Shown: positions 1-7,971, counted from the first letter of the stretch. The stretch is 37,354 nt of DNA from Methanosarcina spelaei (GCF_002287235.1 NZ_LMVP01000235.1:1-37354); one strand, 5' to 3'. The notes: generated by a model not told the origin, from the letters alone. Made by a program: numbers and translations.

Positions 1-65
1 GGTATTGAGGAATTTTAATCCGGCTAAAATGAGGAATTATTCACCGGCCTTGACAAGATGAAGAA

Positions 66-248
66 GTGGGAGGATTTATTGCCAGTTGCCCTGCCCTAAC
101 AGGCTGTTTTTCGCAGGGAGATACGATAGAAGAAGCTATTGAAAATATAAAAGAAGCGATTCAGGCTTGTTTGGAATCTCTGGCAGAAGACGAACTACAG
201 GAATGTATTGGGAAACCTTCCTGCAGAGTGGTTGACGTGGTTGCTTAA
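66..248 (+). CDS. hicB: HicB-like antitoxin, 5' end frameshifted
   Basis: The 60 residues from a GTG at 66 match the core of HicB antitoxins: GGFIASCPALTGCFSQGDTI, then the EAIENIKEAI helix. HicB normally neutralises the HicA RNase by masking its active site. The family's usual first strand, about ten residues, is missing from this frame. It is visible in another frame: ATG at 29 reads MRNYSPALTR and hits TGA at 59. Dropping one base near 59 joins it directly to EEVGGFIAS. So the gene is either a pseudogene by a 1-base insertion, or it is translated from GTG 66 without its first strand. Positions 4-25 and 28-50 are an imperfect direct duplication. The stop overlaps the hicA start (TAATG), so the two are translationally coupled. 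The family call is firm; functionality is uncertain. Confidence 0.7.
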   Translation: MGGFIASCPALTGCFSQGDTIEEAIENIKEAIQACLESLAEDELQECIGKPSCRVVDVVA

Positions 249-472
249 TGTCCGGGCTTCCTGTAATTTCCGGAATGCAGGCAATTAAGGCTTTTTCTAA
301 AGCTGTTTGGCTCCCTCCCCGGCAGGTGGGAAGTCATGTTGTCCTGAGAAAAGAAGGCTCAAAAGTTACGCTGACTGTTCCGAAGCACAAAGAACTGAAA
401 CCGGGCCTTTTAAGAAATTTGGTAAAAGCTTCAGGACTGACAGTGGAAGAATTCGAAGTTCTTTTGAAGTAA
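248..472 (+). CDS. hicA: HicA-like mRNA interferase toxin
   Basis: This 74-residue protein has the single dsRBD-like fold pattern of HicA/YcfA toxins: MSGLPVISGMQAIKAF, then VGSHVVLRKEG with the catalytic GSH histidine (H30), the TVPKHKELKPGLLRNLVK strand-helix, and the closing LTVEEFEVLL. The length is typical and no damage is visible. HicA cleaves mRNA and arrests growth unless bound by HicB. It follows the antitoxin ORF with a TAATG overlap, the antitoxin-first order often seen in archaea and cyanobacteria. Because the antitoxin is frameshifted while the toxin looks intact, the pair may be silent, or the shortened HicB may still suffice. Family assignment is confident; activity is inferred. 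Confidence 0.85.
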   Translation: MSGLPVISGMQAIKAFSKAVWLPPRQVGSHVVLRKEGSKVTLTVPKHKELKPGLLRNLVKASGLTVEEFEVLLK

Positions 473-583
473 AATTTTATGAGTTCAACCACTTGTTTTC
501 GTGTGTGTTCTAATATTAGTAGATATATCAGAATAGAGGTCTTAAATACAAAAAAACAACTCATTCTTGTTTTAATTCAGTTA

Positions 584-810
584 TAATATATTTTTCCAGC
601 CGGCGATCTGCTGAAATCTTCCCCGAATACATTTGTTAAGGAAAGAGAGTTGAAAACCAGATTTTTGTAGACTCAAATGAAGTTTATAAGGAGCCCTTCG
701 CAGGGCCTTTTTGCTAAAAGCGATCTTTCCCTTGTGGGGAGATATTTCTGATTGAAGTGACATTCCTAATTGAAGTGACATTTTTCTTCAAGTTCACTTC
801 AGTTTTAACA
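584..810 (+). repeat. Hairpin repeat family, copy 1 (and start of next unit)
   Basis: One unit of the roughly 200-bp repeat family. It has a 5' half (ATATATTTTTCC, then GCCGGC, then AATCTTCCCC, 585-650) and a hairpin core at 690-707. In the core, GCCCT and AGGGC pair around a TCGC loop and are followed by TTTTT, as in a terminator. A tail GATCTTTCCCTT...GGGGAGA follows. A degenerate second 5' half starts near 800 and stops short of the next genes. The stretch 627-715 is nearly identical to 9327-9411, 8.7 kb away. Small ORFs called here in either strand are repeat artefacts. Confidence 0.85.
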
Positions 811-940
811 TATTTTTCCTGCTGAGGGTCTGCTTTAATTTCTCAAAACAATTTTTGCAAATATAGTGGAAAAGATAGATTCTATGAGTATACAAATACA
901 TTTAAGATTGAAGAAACAAAATGCTAGTTAGGTGATACTA

Positions 941-1252
941 TTGGGAGAAGCCATCGAATACGTAAAAATTCCTCGAAAAACCTTTGAACCTATAAGTGAC
1001 ATGGTGAAAGTAGGCCTTTATAAAGACGAACAAGAGGCATTAAAGCGACTTGTGCATGACCAGGCTGAACAAAAGATAGATTACTATGGTAAAAAGGTAG
1101 CTGAAATGGAGAAGAAGTACGATACGGACTTTTCTGCTTTTGAAAAAAGAATCCAATCGAGAGTAGGAGAAGAAGACTTTGAAGAGTGGGATGATTTCAT
1201 AATCTGGGAAAGCTATGTCACAGCATCACGATATTGGGAAAAGTTCTTATGA
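941..1252 (+). CDS. Putative antitoxin partner of TumE-like toxin
   Basis: This acidic, helix-rich protein of about 103 residues has an N-terminal segment VKIPRKTFEPISDMVKVGLYKDEQEALKRLV, which looks like a small DNA-binding or dimerisation helix pair. A charged middle follows, and the C-terminus EEWDDFIIWESYVTASRYWEKF recurs in partners of DUF6516/TumE toxins as I remember them. The start is uncertain. TTG 941 has GGTG six bases upstream; GTG 932, in frame, lacks a Shine-Dalgarno. The ATGA overlap with the next gene points to translational coupling. The toxin-antitoxin role is inferred from the partner and gene order, not shown. No signal peptide or membrane segment is visible. Confidence 0.6.
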   Translation: MGEAIEYVKIPRKTFEPISDMVKVGLYKDEQEALKRLVHDQAEQKIDYYGKKVAEMEKKYDTDFSAFEKRIQSRVGEEDFEEWDDFIIWESYVTASRYWEKFL

Positions 1253-1608
1253 CAATAAGCAGAACCGTTGCTGCTCTTTCATCCAGTGAGATTGTACTTG
1301 AATTAAAAGTTCTCAAAGCAATAGTTGAACCTCCTGTCCAGGCTTTACAAGCAAGAGCAACTCTAAAAGATGGCTACATATTGCAGATTAACGAGAGTGT
1401 GGGCCCCGATTTCAGACGATATTCCTACCACCTGCAAAAAGGGGATGCAATGATTAAGCGTTGGGATAATTCTCCACACTGGAAAGACCTAAAAACATTC
1501 CCATATCATGTCCATTATGGAACTGAAGCAGAACCCAAAGAATCTCCCGAAGTATTTATAGAAGACATTCTCCGTGAGGTGAAGAAACTGCTGAGTTCAA
1601 ATCCCTGA
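1249..1608 (+). CDS. TumE/DUF6516-like toxin-antitoxin protein
   Basis: This is a 119-residue protein starting at ATG 1249, inside the upstream stop (ATGA). An upstream TTG at 1234 is in frame but would overlap more. Family marks seen are a beta-rich N-terminal half (LELKVLKAIVEPPVQALQAR), the FRRYSYHLQK strand, the RWDNSPHWKDLKTFPYHVHY block with its repeated histidines, and a closing IEDILREVKKLL helix. This is the pattern of the DUF6516 family, annotated as the TumE component of TumE-TumA toxin-antitoxin modules. The conserved R, W, D and H residues suggest an RNase-like active site, but that is inference. The length is normal and the frame intact. A degenerate remnant of the repeat core may follow at about 1648-1715. 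Confidence 0.65.
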   Translation: MTISRTVAALSSSEIVLELKVLKAIVEPPVQALQARATLKDGYILQINESVGPDFRRYSYHLQKGDAMIKRWDNSPHWKDLKTFPYHVHYGTEAEPKESPEVFIEDILREVKKLLSSNP

Positions 1609-1699
1609 TTCTCATTACTTTCATTAACGTACGTCAGAAATCCATTTAGAAAGGTTCAGGTCTGATTTATCTTCTTTTGATAGTCTTTATGGGCAGCTT

Positions 1700-2005
1700 C
1701 ACTCATTTTACCAATTCAGTTAAAATATATTTTTCCTGCCGGCTGATACTGGAATCTTCCCCAAACACGTTTGTAAAATCAAAGGGAAATCAAAAGCTCG
1801 TGAATTTTGAAGATTCCAAAGAGTTTATAAGGAGCCCTTCGCAGGGCCTTTTTGCTAAAAGTTATCTTTCCCTTTTGGGGAGAACTTTCCAATTTAAGTG
1901 AACTTTTCTTCATTTCCAATTCAGTTTTAATATATTTCTCAGGCCGGCTGTCTGCTTGAATCTTCCCTGAATACGTTTGTTACAAAAGATAGCTGAAAAA
2001 CTTGA
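1700..2005 (+). repeat. Hairpin repeat family, copy 2 plus next 5' half
   Basis: A complete unit runs from the 5' half at about 1717 (AAAATATATTTTTCC, CTGCCGGCTG) through the core hairpin at 1831-1848. A second 5' half starts at 1921 and runs to about 2000. That second half is followed not by its core but by the 3' end of the minus-strand gene at 2011-2334; the missing core (2433-2450) lies beyond that gene. The gene is therefore nested inside a repeat unit. Confidence 0.8.
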
Positions 2006-2010
2006 TTTTA

Positions 2011-2334
2011 TTACTTTGCTCTCCGTGCTAGAAATGTAGAACTGTCTCCGAGATGAAACCTGAACTCTCCTTCCAGTAAGTCTTTTTCTTTTATTTTGAC
2101 CCAACCACTACCAAAGACATGGTCGCATTCTTCATTTCCTTCCCAAGTGAACTCAAACCTTTTACCATCAACATAATCAACGATCTTTCCGTCTATATCA
2201 CCATAAACTAAACCAAATTGAAAATGTCCCATATTGTCTGGCTCTATCACAATGCAAGCCTGAACTTCCATATTAAGATAGTCATCATCCCATAATTCCA
2301 TCTCATAAATGTTCCATGTCCCTGTGAAGTCCAT
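2011..2334 (-). CDS. Small conserved protein of unknown function
   Basis: This 107-residue soluble protein has the opening DFTGTWNIYEMELWDDDYLN and then alternating strands: FQFGLVYGDIDG, FEFTWEGNEECD, VFGSGWVKI, GEFRFHLGDSSTFLARR. The pattern suggests a small lipocalin-like beta barrel. I recognise similar small proteins with the MELWD and HLGD blocks in bacteria and archaea but know no assigned function. There is no signal peptide and no membrane segment. It is the only intact minus-strand gene in the first 18 kb. It lies between the 5' half (1921-2000) and the core (2433-2450) of one repeat unit. The start ATG at 2334 gives full family-like length; a Shine-Dalgarno is not obvious (AGAGAATTAAGAGT precedes). 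Confidence 0.7.
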   Translation of the reverse strand: MDFTGTWNIYEMELWDDDYLNMEVQACIVIEPDNMGHFQFGLVYGDIDGKIVDYVDGKRFEFTWEGNEECDHVFGSGWVKIKEKDLLEGEFRFHLGDSSTFLARRAK

Positions 2335-2394
2335 ACTCTTAATTCTCTTTCCTTGAATAAAAACATCGCTATAAAATATATGAACTTGAAACCT

Positions 2395-3215
2395 TAGGAG
2401 ACTATTAATTCAGTTAAATTGCATATTTATAAGGAGCCCTACGCAGGACCTTTTTGCTAAAAGTGATCTTTTCCTTTGGGGGAGAACTTCCCAATTTAAG
2501 TAAGCTTCTCTTAACTTTTAATTCACTTAAAATATATTTTTCCGGCCGGAGGTCTACTAGAATCTTCCCCGAAAACGTTTGTAAAATCAAAATGAAATCG
2601 AAAGCTTGTGAACTTTGAAGATTCCAAAAGAGGGGATATAAGGGGCCCTTCGCAGGGCATTTTTGCTAAAAGTGATCTTTTCCTTTGTGGGAGAAATTTT
2701 TTATTGCGGTTGATATAAGGTGCCCTTCGCAGGTCCTTTTTGCTAAAAGTGATCTTTTCCTTTGTGGGAGAAATTTTTTATTGCGGTGAGCCTTTCTCCA
2801 CGTTCAATTCAGTTAAAATATATTTCTCCAGCCAGCGGACACTAGAAAATCTTCCCCGAATACGTTTGTAGATATTGAAAAACTGAAAACCTGTGAGTTT
2901 TCTGAATTTAATAGAGTTTATAAGGAGCCCTTCGCAGGGCCTTTTTGCTAAAAGTGATCTTTACCTTTTTGGGGAGTAATTTCTGATTGAAGTGATATTT
3001 TTCTTCACGTTCATTTCAGTTTTAATATATTTCTCAGGCCGGCGGACTGCTCAATCTTCCCCAAACATGGTTGTAAAATTAAAGTGAGATTGAAAACCCG
3101 CGAGTTTTCTAAATTTAAAAGATTTTGTAAAGAGCCCTACGCAGGGCCTTTTTTACTTGAAGTGATCTATCCCTTTGGGGAGGGTTTTCTGATTGAAAGT
3201 GAACTTCTTTTGTAA
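2395..3215 (+). repeat. Hairpin repeat cluster, copies 3-7
   Basis: Five cores lie at 2433-2450, 2642-2659, 2719-2736, 2924-2941 and 3131-3148. Spacings are 209, 77, 205 and 207 bp. The 77-bp step comes from a local duplication: the stretch GTGATCTTTTCCTTTGTGGG and its continuation to GCGGT occur at 2671-2710 and again at 2749-2787. Core changes are mostly in the loop (TTCGC to TACGC in copies 3 and 7). Copy 4 reads GGGGCCCT and copy 5 GGTGCCCT. The last tail runs into the 3' end of the surface-protein pseudogene. Confidence 0.85.
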
Positions 3216-3220
3216 TCAAC

Positions 3221-3935
3221 TCAACTATATTTTCTTCTGTATACGGACACTCCAAACATGCAGGCTATTCCATAAATTATTTCAAAGCCGGGCACAATTG
3301 TGTCTTCATTTTCCTTGTCTATCTTATAATCAACTTCTAATCCTGTAATTTCTGTGATATCTCTAGAGCTGTCGGAATCGTTTTCAGGATATGTTACAGT
3401 TAAGGTTTCTGCCGGAAAAGAATACGAATTTTCTGTTACTGCAAAGAAAGAATATCCTGGAACGTCAGCTGTAAAGTACAAAATTTACTATCTTCTTTTA
3501 ATAACTTTACTGGTAGCTGTCCCCATTTTTTGTTAATGTACCTGTTCAGTGTGACCGAATCCTGATCTATACTTTTGTCCTGTAACCAAGACTTTTCAAT
3601 CTTGAAACAGATAGTAGAATTTTCTATATTATCTGAACTTGCAAACTCGCTGTTTCCTACCCACACAATGAAGTATTTGTAGACCTTTCCTTCAGTTAGG
3701 TTGGAAAAAAGAGTAGATTTGTTTTTTAACTGTTCGACAACGGTTGTGATCTTACCAACGGTCTTCTTAGCGTCAAAACCCACATACACTACGCAGGTCG
3801 CTCTAGATAGCCATCTTGATCATTTGTCCATACTGTCCATACTATCTTATCATTATAGATTACGGGATAACGATCATCTGAGTTATTTGCAGTAATCTGA
3901 GTTTCCTTTTGTGAGGAGAGATCATACATCCTATA
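3221..3935 (-). pseudogene. Remnant of archaeal surface protein (propeller, PGF-pre-PGF, PGF-CTERM)
   Basis: Three pieces of one ancestral gene are readable on the minus strand. At 3935-3790 one TolB-like propeller blade remains: MYDLSSQKETQIT, then YPVIYNDKIVWT. It ends at a TAG. At 3789-3436 the PGF-pre-PGF domain follows (YVGFDAKKTVGKITTVVEQL, VEKSW-like IEKSWLQDKSIDQDSVTLNR). A frameshift near 3470 moves the reading to 3481-3221: YFTADVPGYSFFAVTE, then the C-terminal sorting signal (PGF, hydrophobic stretch, RRK). One missing base restores SKF-YFTADVPG. Intact relatives are large exported surface proteins with several blades and an archaeosortase signal. Here the N-terminus is gone and the break falls exactly at the inverted repeat of the element at 3936. 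Family assignment is confident. Confidence 0.85.
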
Positions 3936-4200
3936 TTCGGCAGGTCGACACTTAATTTTTAATAATTTTTGCTGACGGCGATTTTGAAATAATGCCCCAT
4001 AATTGTGTGGAGTTATAAGGTTTACATATGACCAGCTATTAATCTCTCATACCAAACTTTAACGAAAAAACGATTCAGTGTTTATATATGTCGTGAGAGT
4101 TAAGCCACAAGTTAACCAGCTTCAAACTTATGAATAAGTGAGTTAATATCTAAAACGATATCATGAAAAATATTCTAATATATAATGTCGACCTGCCGAA
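3936..4200. mobile_element. 265-bp MITE-like element with 15-bp perfect terminal inverted repeats
   Basis: TTCGGCAGGTCGACA at 3936-3950 is the exact reverse complement of TGTCGACCTGCCGAA at 4186-4200. The 235 bp between are AT-rich with no ORF of note. The left end abuts the truncated propeller blade of the surface-protein pseudogene. No target duplication is visible at the flanks (CTATA left, AGCAG right), so a deletion may have followed insertion. The parent transposase is unknown. Confidence 0.65.
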
Positions 4201-4347
4201 AGCAGGTTACAATATATTTCAGTCTATTTTGTATACTGAAGCAAAATGATGCCATAGTTTTGCTATGAATCCCTTATTAGACAGATCCCTATGACCAAAA
4301 TCAGAGTTAGTTGACTCATTTTAGGGTACCTGAATAGTAATATTTTT

Positions 4348-4536
4348 ACTTTTCTAAATCCTGTATAATTTGTGTGGAAAACAATTAAAAGAGAAGTATC
4401 TGTCAGATTCATTCAATCTAAAGAACATCTAAGAAACATTATTAAAAATGAATTTGTGAAAGTGGAAAAGTCATTATCGTTTGCAAAGAAATGGACGGAA
4501 ATGTTCAATCCGCAAATAAAAAGTGTAGTTTGGTGA
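4348..4536 (+). pseudogene. IS630-family transposase C-terminal remnant
   Basis: Reading from 4348 gives FLNPV, stop, FVWKTIKREVSVRFIQS, KEHLRNIIKNEF, SLSFAKKWTEMF, then TGA at 4534-4536. This is the C-terminus of IS630/Tc1-type DDE transposases. The conserved LNPIE of the third catalytic acid is present, but its glutamate codon is TAA (4366-4368). Everything upstream of this motif is missing or unreadable, so it is a dead fragment. It lies in a 0.8-kb gene-free stretch before the MarR gene. Confidence 0.75.
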
Positions 4537-4887
4537 GTAAGGAACTATAATATGATTTTAATATAGTTGTAATAATATTCAAATCAAATGTTTTTCTAAA
4601 ATTTGGATGTTTTTGAGGTTACATCTTTTAAGATAGAAAAACATAATCTGATAAGAACACCAAGTTCTTTTAGAAGGTTGAGTATCTAAGTTGCCTAATG
4701 TAATTTTTTGAAAACAGGGAAAATGATACCTTCGTTTAAATAATAAAGCATTGTTAGGAAGTTTGGAGAAAGCTTATCTGAGAAATATTCCTCTTCTCAT
4801 GTTTTATGCTGTGAAACTAAGTTTTACTCAAATTTTATAGGATTTTTTGCAAGGACCCCTACACAGTATCCATGAGAAAGAATTAAA
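4537..4887. other. Gene-free stretch
   Basis: AT-rich sequence between the IS630 remnant and the repeats upstream of the MarR gene. I see no ORF, RNA or clear repeat; it may hold the decayed end of the IS630 element. Confidence 0.5.
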
Positions 4888-4951
4888 TAGTATAGTCAAG
4901 TACCATACTATCAAGCACTTTACTATCAAGTACTTTACTATCAAGCACTGG
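4888..4951 (+). promoter_or_regulatory. 15-bp iterons and dyad upstream of marR-like gene
   Basis: ACTATCAAGCACTTT (4907-4921), ACTATCAAGTACTTT (4922-4936) and ACTATCAAGCACTGG (4937-4951) are three tandem 15-bp units. A degenerate fourth, ATAGTCAAGTACCAT, lies at 4892-4906. The dyad TAGTAT-N11-ATACTA (4888-4910) overlaps the first units. An AT-rich TATA-like ATAATATT follows at 4952-4959, 40 bp before the start codon. The placement fits an operator for the adjacent regulator, but binding is inferred. Confidence 0.5.
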
Positions 4952-4998
4952 ATAATATTGCCTTGAAAAGTTCTACTAAATAAAAAGGAAAGATTTCT

Positions 4999-5619
4999 AT
5001 GAGTGAAATAAAAAATGAGATATTAGAACAGTTTATACGCTTGCAAGGATTGCTGCATCGCTACCATACGCAACATTTCATGGAATTTGGACCGTTGGGC
5101 AACCCGCACAGAGGACAAGGGCGTATGCTCTCTATTCTAAAGTTGAAGCCGGAAATAAGCCAGAAGGAATTAACTTACCTGCTGGATATGAGCAAGCAAG
5201 GTTTGGCGGAACTCCTTAATAAACTGGAAAAGAAAGGCTATATCAAGCGTGAACCGATAGAGGAAGATCGTCGCAGCTTCAATATAAAACTCACCGAAGA
5301 GAGTGCCGCCGTTGCCGGCGAGATGGATGACATGCCGCTTGATCTGGATAAAATGTTTAACTGTCTAAGTGATGAAGAACTTGCTAAACTCTCTGAATAT
5401 TTGCAGCGCATAATTGAATGCCTTGAAGATCAATTACCGGGTGATGATAATGATTTGCGCAAGCAGATGATGGAGAGGTTTATGGAACATTATCTCCAAG
5501 GAAAGCAAGACGATTTCTCTGGTTTATTTATAGGCAGATTTCCTCATGGGTGGGTGGCAGGGAAGATAATGGCGATAGAAAAGAGGGGCGTTAATTGTGC
5601 CTTTAGTTATTTTAGTTAA
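4999..5619 (+). CDS. MarR-family transcriptional regulator with extended C-terminus
   Basis: This 206-residue protein has a winged-helix MarR core: helix 1 EQFIRLQGLLHRYHTQHF, the HTH ISQKELTYLLDMSKQGLAELLNKLEKKGYI (about residues 52-81), and the wing REPIEEDRRSFNIKLTEESA. A dimerisation helix follows (LSDEELAKLSEYLQRIIECL, about 128-147). Usual members end near residue 150. Here about 55 more residues follow (LRKQMMERFMEHYLQ...FGLF-like FSGLFIGRFPHGWVAGK), perhaps an added tail or read-through into non-homologous sequence. MarR proteins usually repress adjacent efflux genes in response to small ligands. The ABC-2 exporter 330 bp downstream on the same strand fits that, and the 15-bp iterons upstream could be the autoregulatory site. 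The body resembles Firmicutes members, suggesting transfer. Confidence 0.88.
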   Translation: MSEIKNEILEQFIRLQGLLHRYHTQHFMEFGPLGNPHRGQGRMLSILKLKPEISQKELTYLLDMSKQGLAELLNKLEKKGYIKREPIEEDRRSFNIKLTEESAAVAGEMDDMPLDLDKMFNCLSDEELAKLSEYLQRIIECLEDQLPGDDNDLRKQMMERFMEHYLQGKQDDFSGLFIGRFPHGWVAGKIMAIEKRGVNCAFSYFS

Positions 5620-5947
5620 AACCTAACAAATAATATTTTAACTTTCACAAATAATTTTTTTTCTTAAAAATTTTTACAAAAAAGAGACTTTATACAGTAG
5701 ATGGACAGAGATCAACGTTTTAAAGAAAGACATATTTGTCATCGGCTAGTATACGACCTATAAAAATATATTATTTTTAATATATTTTATATGAGTTTTT
5801 TAAATAAATAAAAATGCGTAAAAAGTAAAGTAGCCATTTTAGGTTAACAGGTTTCTTATCCGAACAGTCTATACGATCTGAACTAAAATTGAAACATGGT
5901 TATTCTGAAGATTAGATTTATGATAGATAGCGTTTTGTAGACCCTAA
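5620..5947. other. Gene-free spacer between regulator and exporter
   Basis: A 328-bp, very AT-rich stretch (near 5758-5815 almost all A/T). No ORF or RNA is seen. It presumably carries the exporter promoter and any MarR site, but none of the 15-bp iterons recur here. Confidence 0.5.
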
Positions 5948-6883
5948 TTGAAGGAAGGGGGCATATTTATATCTAATATTATAGAAGTAAAAAATTTTAC
6001 AAAAAGGTATGACAGTTTTGTAGCTGTAGATAATATTTCCTTTAATGTAGAAAAAGGAACGGTTTTTGGCTTTCTTGGCCCTAACGGAGCAGGAAAAAGT
6101 ACAACCATAAATACCCTCTGCACAATTGTTGATAAAACCGAAGGAAACCTAAAAATTAATGGACACGATGTAACTGAACAAAAATCAGAAGTAAGAAATG
6201 ATATCGGAATCGTGTTCCAGGAATCCACTCTTGATGGCAAATTAACGGTTGAGGAAAATTTGAAGCTTCACTGCGATTTCTACAACGTACCCAAAAATGA
6301 GGTCAGGGAGAGAATAGCTTTTGTACTTGAGCTTGTAGACCTTCAGAAATGGAGAAAAGCCCCTGTGAATAGTCTTTCAGGTGGTATGAAAAGAAGAGTG
6401 GAAATTGCAAGAGGATTAGTGCATTATCCAAAAGTTCTATTCTTGGACGAGCCAACTACTGGTCTTGACCCTCAAACCAGAGTAAACATCTGGGATTATA
6501 TCAATAAGCTTCAAAAACAGAAGAATATTACCATTTTCCTTACGACTCATTATATGGATGAGGCTGAAATATGCAGCAAGGTAGCAATTATAGACCACGG
6601 AAAAATAGTGGCCTTTGATACTCCCTATAATCTCAAAAAGCAATATACTTCAACTGTACTAAAAATTAAAACTTGTGAAAATGAGAGATTAGCACAACAT
6701 CTAAAGGATTATTCTGCCAAATATAAATTCGAGGATGATCTGTTTACAGTATATTCATCAGAATTAAATGAGTCATTGGAAATAATTTCTAAATTTAAAG
6801 CCTCCATATTGGACGTAGAAATCAATAAAGGAACGTTGAATGATGTATTTTTGGTTATTACGGGAAAGGAGATTCGGGGATAA
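5948..6883 (+). CDS. ABC-2 type exporter, ATP-binding protein (DrrA-like)
   Basis: This is the 311-residue nucleotide-binding subunit of an ABC-2 exporter of the DrrA/NodI/Nat type. It has Walker A GPNGAGKST (44-52), a Q-loop (VFQES), signature LSGGMKRR (143-150), Walker B VLFLDEPTTGLDP (163-175), switch histidine in TTHYMDEAE (H201), and the C-terminal DrrA-like extension to GTLNDVFLVITG. The start is odd. The only standard in-frame codon is TTG 5948, yet a strong Shine-Dalgarno (GGAAGGGGG, 5952-5960) sits eight bases before ATA 5969. That ATA is where homologues would begin, as MSNIIEVKNF. Either TTG is used or the ancestral ATG has mutated to ATA. The stop overlaps the permease start (TAATG). 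Likely substrates are drugs, lipids or peptides; unknown. Confidence 0.92.
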   Translation: MKEGGIFISNIIEVKNFTKRYDSFVAVDNISFNVEKGTVFGFLGPNGAGKSTTINTLCTIVDKTEGNLKINGHDVTEQKSEVRNDIGIVFQESTLDGKLTVEENLKLHCDFYNVPKNEVRERIAFVLELVDLQKWRKAPVNSLSGGMKRRVEIARGLVHYPKVLFLDEPTTGLDPQTRVNIWDYINKLQKQKNITIFLTTHYMDEAEICSKVAIIDHGKIVAFDTPYNLKKQYTSTVLKIKTCENERLAQHLKDYSAKYKFEDDLFTVYSSELNESLEIISKFKASILDVEINKGTLNDVFLVITGKEIRG

Positions 6884-7707
6884 TGCGTGCGATAAAAGCA
6901 ATTTTAGTCAGGAATTTAACGAATTTTACAAGAGATAAGATGAGACTTTTCTTTACAATATTTATGTCAGTTATCTTTCTGTTCATATTTTCTTTTGTAA
7001 TGAAGTCTACAGCCATAGGCCTAGAACAGCCAATGAATTACCTTATTTCAGGTATTATCATCATGACTGTATTCCAGTCTGCATTGAACAATTCAATGAA
7101 CATCCTTGAAGATATATCCAGTGGATTTATGAAAGAGATTCTTGTTTCTCCGATTTCCAGATGGGAAATATCTATCGGACAAATTTTTTCATCCTCTGTT
7201 GTAGCTTTGCTCCAAGGACTGATAATAATAATAATAGGATTGTTCATGGGATTGAATATAGATTTACTCCATTTTATGGAAATGCTTGGAGTAATGATTC
7301 TGGTAGGCATTACCTTCAGCTCTATAGGATTATATCTAGCAACTCTGACAAAAAGTTCAACGACTTTCCAAATTATGATAAGTATAGTTGCAATGCCTTT
7401 GACTTTTCTCTCGGGTGCATATATTCCTACCACGGTAATGCCGAGTTTTTTACGTCCAATTGTATATATTAATCCCTTAACCTATACTACATCCATTTTT
7501 AGGTATATCACGTTAAAGATGGAAGGTTTATCTTCAGCTGAACTTGTGAAAGCGGGAGTCGCATTTGATATACACGGTTTTATAATTATGCCCTATATCG
7601 GATTATTAATTATCTTAGCAATCTGCATTATTTTCTTCATCCTTTGTGTTTCACAATTTAATAACGCTGATTTTTCAAAAGTTGAAATATATAAAAGATC
7701 TCAGTAA
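6883..7707 (+). CDS. ABC-2 type exporter, permease protein
   Basis: This 274-residue membrane subunit shows six hydrophobic segments: LFFTIFMSVIFLFIFSFVM, NYLISGIIIMTVF, VVALLQGLIIIIIGLFMG, LGVMILVGITFSSIGLYLA, IMISIVAMPLTFLSGAYIP and IGLLIILAICIIFFILCV. The MPLTFLSGAYIPTTVMP block is the ABC-2 signature just before the last extracellular loop, and SRWEISIGQI is the usual cytoplasmic coupling region. It starts at the ATG overlapping the ATPase stop and pairs with it to form an exporter. It is intact and of normal length. With the MarR gene it makes a regulator-efflux set, a common imported resistance cargo. Confidence 0.92.
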   Translation: MRAIKAILVRNLTNFTRDKMRLFFTIFMSVIFLFIFSFVMKSTAIGLEQPMNYLISGIIIMTVFQSALNNSMNILEDISSGFMKEILVSPISRWEISIGQIFSSSVVALLQGLIIIIIGLFMGLNIDLLHFMEMLGVMILVGITFSSIGLYLATLTKSSTTFQIMISIVAMPLTFLSGAYIPTTVMPSFLRPIVYINPLTYTTSIFRYITLKMEGLSSAELVKAGVAFDIHGFIIMPYIGLLIILAICIIFFILCVSQFNNADFSKVEIYKRSQ

Positions 7708-7971
7708 AACAAAACTTGAATGTAAGAATGGCATTCTGGATGTAATTTGTAAGGTCAGAAAAGAAGAATAATATTCTAAATTTTACTAAACTCATTTTTT
7801 TATTGTTACTTTCCTAGGCTTAAAACCGACATCATTAGACACTAAAAATAGTATATATGCTTTTCTTACTATTTTTTGTATTGATGTGGCGGTTGTCGGT
7901 CATAACTGCCTATTACCATACACTTTGGAATGGCCGTGCTCAGAAAAATGACAGACTGACAGTGTCGGAAA

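Noticed and set aside
1677-1901. ORF of 74 codons (and similar ones at 581-781, 1910-2104, 8783-9004, 9478-9672, 13099-13338)
   Set aside because: They translate the intergenic repeat unit in various frames; the shared sequence explains their apparent similarity.
3354-3536. Plus-strand ORF of 60 codons with a hydrophobic end
   Set aside because: It is antisense to the readable PGF-pre-PGF remnant, whose family match is clear on the minus strand.
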